Assembly (NCBI GenBank): GCA_963573385.1
Contig: CAUYLG010076912.1
Span: 62,001 to 126,000 of the forward strand
DNA: 64,000 bases
Direction: 5' to 3'
From: Cacajao melanocephalus
Taxonomy: Eukaryota > Chordata > Mammalia > Primates > Pitheciidae
Part shown: piece after piece, positions 11,206-28,129 of the stretch
Numbering within the stretch: the stretch's first letter is position 1
Layout: each line of letters begins with the position of its first letter
The notes under the pieces: model-generated
What the model was told of the DNA's origin: nothing
The model's database searches: none
What the model saw: the letters and a program-made list of their open reading frames with translations, nothing else
Position numbers and translations under genes: made by a program

Positions 11206-13418
11206 TAAGCAAGCTGCTCCTTTGCTTTCCCTCCAGTTCAATAAATAGAGATTATCCCACAGACACCCTGAAGAAAATGATCACACATCACCCGAAGGTC
11301 TTTCTGTAACTCTCTCTGGTGCCACTGGTCATGCCTGCATCAATCTTAAGATCCCTCTTTAATGAGCCCCTATGGAAGAGACTCTTGTGAGGCCCATTTG
11401 CCCCTCCCATTTCCCCCCTCACAGCACACCTTACCCTGCCTTTGGGTGTAGTTTTCTTTTTTCACTCAAGATTTTCTACCACCTTCAGCTTTTCTACTTG
11501 TGCCCTTCCTCTTCCTGCTTGTTCTTGAGTGTGGCTAAGGATGCTGGGTCGTCTAGACCCAGGAGGGCTTGCACTAATCAGACCAGAACTGCTATTGGCC
11601 TCGATGGGTAGGTAGGTAGATGGACAGTGCTTGATTTCTGATGTCTATAAAATCAACAGAAAATGAGAAATGGAGCATCAAACAAATTTAAATGCTCTGT
11701 TGGTTTTTAATTAATTCAATAATCTCATTCTTCATGCTCCTATAAATCCGGAATGATACCACTGTTATTTTAAGAGATGGAGAGTGAATACTAATGCCTT
11801 CCGAAAACATTGCAGGACTCTGCAGTTTCCTTAAAAAACTCCTTTCCTTTTGGGAGTGAACTTGAATTCAACAGGAGGAGGAGTATCATTGAACATGCCT
11901 CCTTCGTGAGTCTGAGATTTAGACAAGCATTTGTGACATTCCTTTATGACTGGACATAGGAGAATGAGTTGGAAATAGCATTTTAGATTGAGTCTTCAAT
12001 CTCCAGATTGTAATAGTTTAATTTATACCCTCCACGTAGTTTTGCTATTGACATTTATTAGCCTACAGTGTTGCTGCCAACACAAGTTTTGAGTAGATTG
12101 TGGTATAAACAGATTTCCTCTTTACACATTCTAATCAGTGCAGGACTGTTTTTATTGAAACCGTACCTCAGCTCAAGCTTCTCCACTTGTGTAGACACAT
12201 ATGTATGGAGTTTAAATTGTATTTATGGTTGGTAAATGTTCTAATTATGAGGCTGTGTGTGTTCAGAGAGGAAAATTAAATCAGTGAACATGGAAGGCCA
12301 GGAGGCCCTTCCGCTCTGGTTGGGTTCTGTATGATTTTAGGCTTTGAGAAATCAGTGCGGTGAGCTGGTGGGTGACAACCCAGGCAGACATTTGTCTCCT
12401 GGCTGATTTACAAAGTTACCTACAGGTTTTTTTTTTCCTCGATGAGATGAAGTTTGATTCCTTATTGCCTGCTTCATCCTGACACATCACAGAACAATTT
12501 CTGACAGGCAACTCTTCTGGATAATGTCCTGGGCCTTACTTTCCATATTAGGATACATGGAATGCTCAAATAAAAAGGAATATAATTGACATGGTGTCCC
12601 CCACACTAGTCCCATCCTGCTGTCATGACAATGACAATGAGTAGATTGCCATCCACTAATCAGTGCCTGGGCTTCACTGAAACTCACCTTGGGAGAGGTT
12701 TCCACATCTTTCCGAGCACCACTAAAGAATGAAGTCGTGACCACAGCAGACCAAAGGGTACTAAAGGGTTTCAAAAGTAGCTGCTGCTGTCACTATGTAG
12801 TTAGCTCAAGGAGGATTGTAATTTGCAAAAATGGACAAAATATGTACTCCAGGAATATGTAGAACATAATGTAGCCAGGTCGGCCCAACCACAGTAATTT
12901 TGCTGCTTCAGACAAAATGCCTTTTGGTGTAGGTTTGAGTTGACAGATTACTGAGGGAAATTTTTGTCTTGCCCACACTCTGAGTTTGTTCAGGTTGTTT
13001 GTTAATACACTGTCCAGCCCTCCATGAGGATGGTGTGATGTAGACCTGGCACACTAAACCGAATAATCTCTTTGCTGACAGCTGAAAGTAAAGGCATTTG
13101 TGGTAATCAGATGGCGGGGGTGGGGGGCCTCAGGTTGCTTCCAGATGTCAAGTTGATTAATATGGGAGTCAGTGCTGCCAGCAGCCAGGCCATCTGAGTG
13201 CACAGATCCCCAGGAAACAAGCCTGGTGGTTGTGGTATCAGTGGGTAGAGACATAAGCACAGATACTGGACAGATGCCAGTCCTTCTGCATCAGCTTAGT
13301 AGAATGCCCAGAAAATCTTCCATGATGCAAACTCCCCAACATAAAACTTTTCAGCCATTTTTCATGTTTTCTAACCAGAGGATTATTTCCTTAAATTAAC
13401 ATCAGTAGTTCTACACTC
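11206..13418. other. Unique sequence, no feature recognised
   Basis: Single-copy-looking DNA. Open frames are short (up to 95 codons) and unsupported. A G-rich patch lies at about 13113-13128. Confidence 0.45.
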
Positions 13419-13433
13419 AGAAGTCCAACCCAA

Positions 13434-14143
<710 letters not shown>

Positions 14144-14292
14144 ACCAATCTTTCTTAAAGTGTGGGCCCTAGACAAGCAGCATCAACATCACCCCAGACC
14201 TATGGATCAGCATCTCTAGGGAAGGGGCACACCAATGTGTTCTAATAAGCCCTCCAGATAATCTAATGCATATTCAAGTTTGAGAAACACTG
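14144..14292 (-). mobile_element. MER5A, non-autonomous hAT-Charlie DNA transposon
   Basis: It begins TTCTTAAAGTGTGGGCCC, continues through AGCAGCATCAACATCACC and ends TTTGAGAAACACTG. This is the MER5A consensus in reverse, with the internal region shortened. Confidence 0.88.
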
Positions 14293-14504
14293 GTCTAGGT
14301 CACTACTTCCCAGTCTGGGTTTTCTGGACCCCAGGACCCGTGGACATAATGATGATTTCCCCTAAGGCTGTTTCCAAAATTTCATAAAACTTAAAATAAT
14401 TATACCAAACATTATTTTATAAATTACATATTTTATTATGTATGGTGGATAAATGAACATTAGGAAAGGAAACTGATTATTAATCAATGCTTTTTGGTAT
14501 TTTT

Positions 14505-14660
14505 TCACTCATTTATTCATTTATTGGTTATCTAATATGCTCTGAGCTAGATACTGGGAGCTCCAAAGATGGTAAGGTGCCTATTTTCAGGGTAATTATA
14601 GGCTTGTAAACAAATTATTGTAATATGATATGGTAAGTATTGAAAGGCAGATTAAATATT
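14505..14660. repeat. Old interspersed repeat, family unassigned
   Basis: The pattern ATTTATTGG...CTGAGCTAGATACTGGGAG...followed by sequence around TAATATGATATGGTAAGTATTG resembles a widespread old mammalian repeat with a 'gagtgcc / ctaggtgctggg' signature. I do not name the family. Confidence 0.45.
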
Positions 14661-17640
14661 ACTATGATAGAAAAAAAAATCTAAAGTACTGGGGTGAGGA
14701 GAATCTCCAGACCGTGCCATGTTGCTTCAAGGCTTTGTGGTTGAGCTTGGATGGTTGATATGGGGAGAGGAGGGACGGGAGATAACTCTCAGCTGGAAAT
14801 CTGCTCCTCCCTCTTCTTTCCCCAACCATCCAGCTGAGGACCAGCAGAAACATGAGCCCACTTCTGGGTTCTGGGTTCGCTCCCTTCTTGGACCCTCCCC
14901 ACTTTTTCCTAGGCAACACTTCTGATTGCGAGAATCAGTGACAGAGGATTTGGAACAGGCTCATAGAGGCTCTGCATTAGTGAGGAGATCTTTAAACAAG
15001 ACCTTCAGCTTACGTTTTTACAGACCTCCCTCACCTTTTAGTACAACAGGCAATTACTTAAAAGATACTTCTCTGTTTAGCTAAGGAGTTGAAACCAAAT
15101 GAAATGTCTATTTGGAAAACATTTTAGTTTTACTCTAGTACAATTACCATAAAAATGCATACGTTTAATTTCAGTTCAACTATTTCACAGGTCTTTGTCT
15201 TTTATAAAATCTATGATTATGTGGTTTGCATTTCAGAAAAAAAAAACTTCCTAGGTTAATGTTGCTTTCAGATGCTAGCGAGGTTTGTCTTGGCTTGTTA
15301 GGTTATTGCCCATGCCTAAGTGGACAATGGGCCTTCCTCTGTACATTCCTTTAAGTTTACTTTCCATCTGCCTGTAATTCCACTTCAGGACGTCTGTGTG
15401 CACGGCATATACCCAGCATAAGCAAAGGGAAGGGGCAGGGCAGAGATGTGTACATGAGGAATCTTCACTTGTAGCAACTGAAACTTATATTGAGAACATT
15501 AACAATTGCTTCCTTCTTGGTGGGGGGGGTGCTTCTGGTTCTAAATGAGGTGTTAGTGTTTGTGAGGGTGATAACCTTGTCCCATTGAATTATGATGAGA
15601 AAACAACCCAGTTGCCTACAGAGCCAAAAGCAAATCTCAGAACTGCTTAACTCATCCGTCAAACAAATTGCATTTTAGGAAGTGCAGGACAGAGAAAAAT
15701 GCACAAAAGAAAAGGAGGTTTATTTATTTGTACAAAAGTAGAATGACAGCCGTTTGAGTGGATCCAAAGAGCGTTTAGGGAGGAAAAAAATGTGATTCAT
15801 TGCCAGCTGTTAAATTTTGTTTATCCTTCTTTAAAGTAACCAGAAACACATTTTGGAAAAACGTGAGTTAACATTTTAAGCGCTGAAAGCCTGCTGTGGA
15901 CGCTGCCTTGGCTCGCCTACCTTCCATGGGGAAGCTGAGGGCTGAAGCTAGCAAACATGGTTTCCAGAGGTCAGGCAAAGAATGACGTTCTCGTCCTGCT
16001 TCTCAATCCACCCTCCTGCACTGGGAGAAGTTTTTCATTTCCTTAAATAAGGATGCTCACCTCAGGGCAGTAGCAAGAAGGCTCACGTTTACAAGATGGT
16101 TTCTGATAAGGTACCTCAAAGGAAACAAAGCGTTTCTCCAAAGACACAATCACTGTGTGACTGTGTCAGGAAGCACCATTTCCCTGATAACCAGTCCTTA
16201 TTATCGTATGCCTTTGCCAGATCACCAGCTGATTTGACTAACGCTGACTCCCAGGTACAACTATCTGACGGGAAGTCTTCAGAGCACTTGACAAGTATCT
16301 GAAAAAATTGCTGGAATCTCAGTGCCCAGTGGAAGAAACCCCTCCAGACTGCAGTGTGCTGGCGTGACCCCCTCTAGCATGGCCTTGCCCTGTTTCTGCT
16401 AGAGGGCCGTAAAGGAGCAGTTTTTGTAGCTGTTTCTACTGTCCCACCCCAGCACCCTCCTTAATTAAGTGTATTAGTATAAATATTTGAGTTGTTAATG
16501 CCCTTAAAATTGGAAGGGAGTATACTTATCATAGACTATAAGAATTAACTTGATTTAAATATTACAAAAATATGCACATTTCTAAAAGAAACAGTAGCAA
16601 AAATAATGTTGCCGTAGCAGAAGCCCCTAGCATCTTTTCGCTTTCTAAGCAAATAATTCCACCACGAGAATAGAGTTTGCTATCTCAGCAGTGTCCAGAG
16701 AGGGAACTCCCTGCTGAGCTTGAGGCCACAAGGAAAGGCTCTAGTGGACTCCTTAGATCCAGAGAATTCCACCCAGCACCCCTCATGGCCCAGGGAGAAG
16801 GAATCTCCACGTAGTGGTTCACTGGCTTTCAAGCCTCAACCGACTTGGTGAAGACCCCATACCGGCTACTGTCCTTCGTTTTCCCTCATAAACCTTCAAC
16901 TTTTCTCTTTTGCTCAACATTTCAGCTTCCTCCACATATTTCTAGAAACGTGCAACTGTGTCTTACTCATTTTTGTGTCCCCTTCTCTTAGCAGAGCCCC
17001 CACCACTTAAATTAGGCATTGAAAAACAGTGATTAAACTGGGTTCTCCTGTGAGCAGACACAGGGCCTTCTTACCTGCCAGCAGCATGGACCACCTAGGC
17101 TAGGTCTATGCAGGTTTATGGGGCAGCTTGGCACATACTGCTCCCAGATATCTGTCTTAATACCTAGAATTATGAAGACTGTCCTTTAAAATTTTTTTTA
17201 AAGTTAACTTTAGAAACATTTCAACCTTAACAAAATGAAAAGACAATCTTCATTGGCATCCTTTGGGTTTCCGCTGCATCGACCCTTTCAGGCTGAGGAT
17301 CCGTTGGAACTACTGCAACAGCACCTATGGAACTGATGTGATGAAAGGAGCATAAAATAAAAGCTTGTATTAGAGGAAAGATCTGCCTTCACTTCTGGCT
17401 GCTTTGCTAGAGTAGCAGTTTACAGAGGGAAGGAAAAGGAAGGCCACAGGGCATCACATTCATTCAGAAACGTCATAGTGTGCATTATTGCAGAAGCTGC
17501 AAATACTGTCACTAAATCACTTTGTCTCAGAAGGAAACCTGGGAATGAGACTAGGCCAAGGCAGATTGTTAGCAGGGAGTCCAGCCCAGTCATTTTCTGG
17601 CTCTTACTACAGAATACATGGATGAAGGAATAAAGAATTT
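14661..17640. other. Unique sequence, no feature recognised
   Basis: Nearly 3 kb without a recognisable interspersed repeat, which is unusually long for this window. A G8 run lies near 15523. No exon signature or open frame above 85 codons was seen. The stretches 15640-16300 and 16640-16960 look like ordinary single-copy DNA and would be the places to check for conservation. Confidence 0.45.
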
Positions 17641-17649
17641 AGCAAAAAT

Positions 17650-17783
17650 TGGCCAGGCATGGTGCCTTATGCCTGTGATCCCAGCGCTTTGGGAGGCAGA
17701 GGCAGGTGGATCACTTGAGGTCGGGAGTTTGAGACCAGCCTGGCCAACATGAAAATACCTGTCACAACAAAAAATACAAAAAT
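17650..17783 (+). mobile_element. Alu SINE, left half (interrupted)
   Basis: Left arm of an Alu, from GGCCAGGCATGGTGCC to AAAATACAAAAAT, where it stops at the start of L1 sequence. The right arm resumes at 18776. Confidence 0.93.
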
Positions 17784-18775
<992 letters not shown>

Positions 18776-18951
18776 AACACAAAAATTAGATAGGCATAAT
18801 GGCGTGTATCTGTAATCCTACTCAGGAAGCTGAGGCACGAGAATCACTTGAACCCAGTAGGTGGAGGTTGCAGTAAGCTGAGAACGCACCACTACACTCC
18901 AGCCTGGGTGACAGAGAGAGACTCTGTCTCCAAAATAAATAAATAAATAAA
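18776..18951 (+). mobile_element. Alu SINE, right half (interrupted)
   Basis: It resumes with CAAAAATTAGATAGGCATAA and runs through the right arm to an (AAAT)n tail. Together with 17650-17783 it makes one Alu. Confidence 0.93.
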
Positions 18952-19349
18952 CTTCGCAAGTACTTAAAAAAAATCTTACTATTTCCATCTATTTATTTGA
19001 CTCCCTGACCAATATTTTGGTGCTTCCGGGCAGGACAGCAGTGGATAGAATGTGGAGGAACCCCAGGCTTATGCATAGGAGTGACTGAGCTAAAGAAGCG
19101 GGTAGTGGGAGCTCCCTGCAAGAGCCTTTGACTCTGTCCTGGCTTCCTTCACCACATCACATTCTACTTCCTCTTTCCAGGGAGTCTGTGGTTCCAACCA
19201 CATTCCTGCAGGCACTAAGGCCTCATGTCAAATCCCACGGCATTTCTGAGCCTAGAGCTTCATATTCAAGAGTGTGGCAAGAAGGATAGCATTGTGGTGA
19301 TTTTGTCCCATACTTTTGCACCGAGAAACAGAATTTCAAGAAATAATGA
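18952..19349. other. Unique sequence
   Basis: No exon or repeat recognised between the nested block and the next L1 3' end. Confidence 0.4.
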
Positions 19350-19895
19350 AGTCTATGACCTGGCAATTCCACCTGTAGGTCTATGCCCAAGAGAAGTGAA
19401 AACATATCTGCACACAAGGACTTGCCTATAAATGTCCACAGTGCCATTATTCATAATAGCCCAAAAGTGGAAACAATCTACATGTCCATCAACTGATGGT
19501 GGATAAACAGAATGCAGTATGTCCATACAATGGAATACTATTCAGCCATAAGAAGGAAGGAAGTACTGATACATGAATGAACCTTGAAAATATTATGCTG
19601 ACTGAAAGAAGACAAAGACAGTCACATGTTGTATGATTTCATTCATATGAAATGTCTAAACAGGCAAATTCATAGAGACAGAAAGCAAGTTAATGGTTGA
19701 TGGCAACTGGGGGAAGAGAGAAGGGAGAGTGACTGCTGATGGGTAGGGGCTTCTTTTTAGGGGTGATGGAAATGTTCTGGAATTACATAGTGGTGATAGT
19801 TACACAATATAGTGAATATACTAAAAACCACTGAATTGTACACTTCTAAATGGTGAATTTTATGCTATGTGAATTTTCTCAATTAAAAAAAAAAA
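19350..19895 (+). mobile_element. Older L1 (L1M-type) 3' end, sense
   Basis: Non-coding L1 3' sequence with the landmarks ATGTCCATCAACTGATGG, ACAATGGAATACTATTCAGC and AAACCACTGAATTGTACACT, ending in an 11-A tail. It is more diverged than the primate L1 at 17784. Confidence 0.9.
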
Positions 19896-20167
19896 GAAGC
19901 AATAAGTCAAGTCACTGGGAAGCAGCAGCCTCATTTCCTTCTTTCTGTCCTCCCTGAGCCAAGGGAGAACCTCATTCAAATACTTGAACATAACAGACCT
20001 GCATTTGGGACTGATCAGTTGGCTCTTCCACCATTTTTTCTAACTTCCAGCCACATCTCCCCACTTCAGTGAACATCTTCAAGACTCAAATCGGGGGAAT
20101 TCAGTTCTGAACATTCCTTTTTGTGCTTATGCTATGTGTTGGTATTGTGAGCTTGGGTGATCTAGAT

Positions 20168-20507
20168 CAGGGGTCCCCAACCCCTGGGCCACAGACTGGT
20201 AGCCCATGGCCTGTTACGAACCAAGCTGCATAGCAGAAGGTGAGCGGCAGGTGAGTGAGCATTACTGCCAGAGCTCCATCCCCTGTTAGATCATCTCTGT
20301 TATTAGATTCTCACGGGAGAGTGAACCCTATTGTGAACTGCGCATGTGAGCTAGGGATTCAGGTTGGCTGCTCCTTATGAGAATCTAAGTAATGCCTGAT
20401 GATCTGAGATGGAACAGTTTCATCCTGAAACCACCCTGCCCCCTCTGCATTGAAAAATTGTCTACTACAAAACTGGTCCCTGGTGCCAAAATGGTTGGGT
20501 ACCACTG
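20168..20507 (+). mobile_element. MER1, non-autonomous hAT-Charlie DNA transposon
   Basis: It starts CAGGGGTCCCCAACCCC and ends GGTTGGGTACCACTG, which are terminal inverted repeats. Internal marks include GTGAACTGCGCATGTGAG and TAATGCCTGATGATCTGAG. The flanking 8-mers ATCTAGAT (20160-20167) and ATTTAGAT (20508-20515) differ at one base and are the 8-bp target duplication expected of hAT elements. Confidence 0.96.
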
Positions 20508-21804
20508 ATTTAGATAGAGACCTCAAATTACGTGTCTCCAGCACCACTGCCCATGGGAGCTATTCTCTGTGGAAGGCAGATTCTTCAACTGTTGGAAATC
20601 AGCAGGGAGGCTCGTTTAGGAGATCGGCAGCTAAACAAGGCTTGGCAAAATGCTAGCTTGAACACTCTGTTTCTTTCTGCTGCTGTCATTTCTGCTGCCA
20701 CAGGACAAACCCTTGGGGCAAAAAGATGTCTTTATGATGGGGGTCCTGAGGACACCTCGGTTTCCCTTCTCCCTGTCCTGCTCCTTAGCCGATCCACCAC
20801 AAGCAGTTCCCTCAGGCCACCTGTATGAAGCACATACTGCTAAGAGTGACAAGTGCAAGGGTTTCTCAGGCATCACACCTCACCAAAGTGGCAGCCCAGG
20901 CACTGGTTGTGCCCACCCTCTGTGGTCCCCTCCCTGCCAACCGCTCCCTCATGCCTTCTGCTCTGCTGTACTGGTGGATGATGTTCTTTCCTCTCTGTCA
21001 CAGGTGCTTCAATCTAGATGATCCCAATCCCAGCTTAGCTGTCACTCTTTTCGCATCAGCACAACCAGGAACATTTTTTGTTCCCATAGATGACTCTAGA
21101 GGAGAGATTAAATGGGAAGCTTTTGATCAAACCAGTTCTGAGAAGGAAAGGGAAATCCCAGCCCACCAAAGGCTTTAAGCAGGCCTACTGAGATGCGGTG
21201 CAATGAAAGTGGTACTGTCTCAACTAGGCCACAGTAGTTCAAGCCAGCTAATAAAAACAAAGGCTCTGGGTTTATTTGTTTAACTGATAAATAAAGCCCA
21301 GAATAGTCAAGTAGGTTTAAAACTATTCAGATGACTCACATTAGAACACTGGCCATTGTTTAGTCCACAGCAGTGCCATTGGAACAAGGCTGGATACATG
21401 CCTAATCATTTATCTGCAGATTTAATGAAAACATATACAGTTGCCCCAATAATTTAGTAGCTTACTGAGTCAACTCCTGCAGGCCAAAGAGGTGTGTATG
21501 GAGTTGTAAATATGTTTTCTTCAATTGTCTTGGTGAGTCAGGGCTGGAACAGTATTTGCCACCTATGACATGCTCAGTAAATAAATAAATTCGTTGCTGC
21601 ATTTTATGCTGTGGGATAGGCAGAAACCAAGACTGCTTCAGAGTGAGGAGGCCTGTATTATAGGAATGATGCCATAGCTGGAGCAGTCTGAATAAGACAA
21701 AGCAGTAACCTTTGCCTCACTCAACATTTAAAGTCTTGATGGGGGAACCTATTGGTTGAGCTCTTACCACAGGCGTGTCAATGGCTATATGAACACAATG
21801 AGAG

Positions 21805-21853
21805 GGAAAAGGATCTAATCTCTCAATTAGAGTGGGTGATTAGATCCTTTTCC
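21805..21853. repeat. Perfect 16-bp inverted repeat (hairpin)
   Basis: GGAAAAGGATCTAATC (21805-21820) and its exact complement GATTAGATCCTTTTCC (21838-21853) are separated by a 17-base spacer. Confidence 0.9.
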
Positions 21854-22335
21854 TTCTCCTTGAGAGATAGGAGATAGGTATAGGCTACCAAAACTACACA
21901 GAAGGGGAAGAGGTAATTCCCCCAAAAGAATCAGGATGTTGATTAGGAAGAGAGAATAGAAACCTAGTGGACAAAAACCAACCATTGTTTCCTTCATCCG
22001 AAGTACAGAAAATCAATTGAAACAAACTAAATTGAACGACAGCTCCTCTCTGAATGAGGGTGTTCAGTAGTGAAACAATTAAGTGCTTATAATGAGACCC
22101 TTCATTTTGGAAATTCTGGAAAGGTAATTTTTCTGGAAAAGGTGTGTGTGAGCTAAATATCTGAAACAGTTTCTAACTCTTCTGCTCAGCTTGATTGTGG
22201 AGACTTGCATTTTAACAGAGACAAAGTGAACTGAAACATGGAGCAGTTACATGGTGAATCTGAATCAAGTTAGATACGTGAAATCGAATAGACTTGTCTT
22301 GTGGGGATCTTTGGATATTCCTTCCAATTAACAAA

Positions 22336-22367
22336 TTGAGGAGTAGCCCTACTTGAGGAGTAGCCCT
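22336..22367. repeat. Small tandem duplication, 17-bp period
   Basis: TTGAGGAGTAGCCCT occurs at 22336-22350 and again at 22353-22367. Confidence 0.9.
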
Positions 22368-23452
22368 TCAAGTACTGAGAGGTATGAACAAGGAAAATCA
22401 GAGAACAGTTAGAACCTATATGTAATTTATTAACATTCAGAGTTAATATATGTAATTCCCATGCACATATGGTGTTAGCCAATGACAACAGCATAGTGAG
22501 CAATGAGAAGCAGCTCATCATCCTGCACATGCTGTCAGCCAGTGAGTCCTGCAGATTATCCTGGGCAGACTGTGTGAGACAATGTTATTAAGTAGGCTGT
22601 TTATTTTGCTGTGGCCTCTCCTGCCATTTTTATTTTGTTCTAGCAAATGATGTTGAACCCTGGTGTCTGAAAAAGGTCACTGTGATGGTGCTGGACCTGT
22701 TTCAAAGAAACAAAGGCAGAAGATCACGCTGGACCACATTATGAGTTTTACTGCAGCTCATGCTCCCTTGAGGATGCGGTTGAAGAAAACACAGGTATAG
22801 TTTAGCAGTCGGTGAGGGATTGGCGGAAGTCCTTTGACATGGCGGAAGAACTCACAAATATGCAGCAGCCTTGGGAGATTTAGCAACAGTTTTGTGAACA
22901 GGAGCTGAAGGAACTGTGTCTAGAGACAAGTCATGACTTCAGGGAATCAGAATGAACAGGAATGCAATTGTCAAGGCATAGTCTGCTCCCCATCTGCAGA
23001 GGGAGGGACCAGGTAGTACTCCCCCTCCCAGGAATGCCTTCTCCTCACCAGATGGAGGATGACAGTATATAAGATACAGCCTGCCTCAAGGAGCTGCCCT
23101 TTCCCCACTGATTGACTTAGCTTTTCACTTTGTGGAGCAATTCGGCAAGACTTTAGGAGAAGGGAAATCTGTGTGTCTCTGTAGTCTTCAGCATGGTTTT
23201 GTGGTTCCAGTAGGTATTCTGTTAAGACTCTTGGTGGATAAGCCACAGATAACATTTTCCATACCTCATTGCATGTAATCTTAGTAACAAAGTGCTTAGC
23301 CAATATTTTATTGATTATTGAGAATTATGAGTAATAATGGTTGTGTTTGCTGGAAAGCTTCTAGGGAAACATAAGTGGAAACATATTTTTTGTCATAGCA
23401 AGGAAACAATTGTGTTAGTTTTTAAGGAATTTTTATGAAAAGACAGGATTAC

Positions 23453-24359
<907 letters not shown>

Positions 24360-25005
24360 ATCACAGCATTTTAGCATGGTGGAAAGAATCACTGATGGGG
24401 AAGGGAGACCCATTAAGAGGCTATTGCAATAATTCAAGCAAGAAATGGTGCCAATGGAGGTACTAAGAAGTAGTTGGATTGTGAATAATTTTTGAAAGAA
24501 AACTCAGCCAGATTTACTGATGGATTGCATGTGAGGTATATGATGCAGGAGTCAAAGATGAGCCCAAGGTTTTTCCTCTGAACAGATGTAAGCATGAAGT
24601 TGCCATCTATTATCATAAGGGGAGCTGTAAGAAGAGAAAGGTTTGGGGAGGTATCAGGAATTTGGTTTTGAACTACCAAGTTTGAGATGCCTTTAAAACT
24701 TCCAAGTGAAGATTTCAAATAATCAGTTGAAGCAAGAGTCTCTCATCCAGGTGAGAAGTCTGGACTGGAGATAGAAATCTGCAAATCATCAATGCATATG
24801 TACTATTTAAAGACTTGGGAGTAAAGAAAGTTGAGAAGAGTAAGTACTGAGGCCAGAGAACCCTGGGCATGCCAACATTCAGAGGTCAGGCAGATGTACA
24901 GAACCAGCAAAGGACACTGTGCCGAAGTGACCAGAGAGGGAGGTAGAGATCCAAGGGAGAGTGGTGTCCTGGAAGACAAGAATGTTGCTGAAAAAGAAAG
25001 GAATA

Positions 25006-25312
<307 letters not shown>

Positions 25313-25436
25313 AGAAAGGAATAATTACTTCTGTCAATTGCTCCTGAAAAGTTGAAAAAGGTAAGGACTGAGAGATACAACACCAGCTATCCTGGCTTGC
25401 CTGAGATGCTCCAGGTTTTAGCAGTAGAAAGTCATC

Positions 25437-26035
<599 letters not shown>

Positions 26036-27120
26036 TGGTGGAATTCTCCAGTTGCTCAGAGAAATACCTTGCTTATCAGTGTATCATTTATTGGCTTTCT
26101 TTCTTCTCTTTCCCACTTCCTGACTTCTCTACTGATATTTCCAAGGATCACCTCTGAGAAAACTACTTCTACTGTAATCTTGTCTAAGGAATTTTTTCTT
26201 GGAAAATAAAGCCTAAGAGAGTATATGTGTCAGTTTCTTGAACGCAGATGTTCAATGGGTGGAGAACTGGATTTAGCAAGGTTTGGGCTTTTGCCTGGTG
26301 AATTTTAAACAAGATGAGGGCATATGTGATGAAGTGATAATAATGATGGACCAAGGAATCCAAGCAGGGTAAGGAGGGAAGTGAGGCTATGTGGCAGATG
26401 AGAAGCAGAGAAAGGGGATGTGGATTGGAAATCCAAGCAGATTCCAGTAGTTGTTGAGGTTAGAAGATTAGGGGAGTGAGAAATATTGTAGGTAGAAAGT
26501 TGAAATTGAGGATATGGGGGGGGGAGAATTAGTAATGGGAGTATATTGAGAACAATATCATCAGAAAAATAGAAATGAAGAAACTAACAGGGCAGGGCAT
26601 TGAAGTATACGGGAGTGATATTGGAAAGTGACTGTGAACCTGGTGCAAAATCCTCAAGGAATGACCTGGAGGCTCATGGGTGACTAAACCTTCATCTGGT
26701 GCTTGAGAAGGAAGGAGAGAATCATCTGGACAGGAAGGTGAGGAGCAAGGAGGACATCCACTCCAGCTTCAGGACTGTGGGGAAGCAGCGCCCTCAGAGA
26801 TCAAATTCCCATCTGAGCTGCATGGTAGAGGAACACTCAGAGGAGCTGCAGGGGATTTCCAGGAGTGTGTTGATGGTTGGCTGTGAATTCCTGAGGACAT
26901 CCAGTGGAAAGGCCTGGGGGTTGGGAAGGGTGGAGAGGTAATCAGATTGGGGAATATATCAAGGTCTATGGGGGTGAGTCCTAGTGAGAGGGGCAATCTA
27001 GGATCTTAGGCTTCTTGTGGTGATGGCAAACAACCAGGAAGTAAACAAGGATGTGGGCCTCATGGGATTAGCCCTGGCAGTGTCTAAGGTAGATGTGAGG
27101 GTGACACTGAGGGTTATGGG

Positions 27121-27475
27121 AAGAGGGGAGGCATGCAAAGGAGAGGGTCACTAGGAAACACAGAATTCTGCAAGTGTGCTCCCAAACCACTACATTTCAA
27201 CTTTCTCTGTGGCTCAACCTGTGGAGTTTGGGGTCCAATGATGTTCTTGTTAGGAAGAGGAGGAAATAAAAGGCCTGAGGGAAAAGTCAAGAATTATATA
27301 CTAAGGAAAATTAGTGAGAGATCTGCCAGCTCCCAGACCTGAGAAGGTCAAAGTGGGAAGACTCTTAAAACTAACAAGGGATGGGGCAGGGGGAGGGCTT
27401 GGGGCTGAAGGACTGCCAGTAACTTTGCCAGTGTATCACAAGCCCATGAAACTTAAAAACAGTATGTACTCTAAG
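27121..27475. other. Unique sequence
   Basis: Purine-rich DNA continuing from the old repeat on the left. No feature recognised. Confidence 0.35.
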
Positions 27476-27785
<310 letters not shown>

Positions 27786-28129
27786 TTACTCTCTCCTTTG
27801 GTTATTCTGCAGACTTTCCTGGGCAGGCAATTTGTCACGTGAAATAAATTTTCCTTCTTTATAAGTTTACAGGATTGCTTATTACTATTTGTGAAAGTAT
27901 GGAGTTTTTTTCTTCTGTCAACAATAGGAATGAAGAATAGAATGCTTGGTGGCTTTCCAGTAATTTCACAAAAACTTGTGAGCATATTGAGGGACTATGT
28001 TAACTTCTCTTTGCGGGTCCACAAGGGGCGTGGTTTCAAAGGCAAGAACTTCCCAGCACCATACCTCCATCCACCTCCCCATCTGGGGACTAGAGTTCTT
28101 TGTCTAACTTACACACAGGTGCCTGCTAG

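Larger units (their letters stand above)
20516..23440. other. Unique sequence with two small repeat structures
   Basis: No exon was recognised. It contains the hairpin at 21805-21853 and the 17-bp duplication at 22336-22367. A TATATAAG box at 23066-23073, in a more GC-rich stretch, resembles a promoter or an LTR TATA box but has no other support. Confidence 0.4.
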
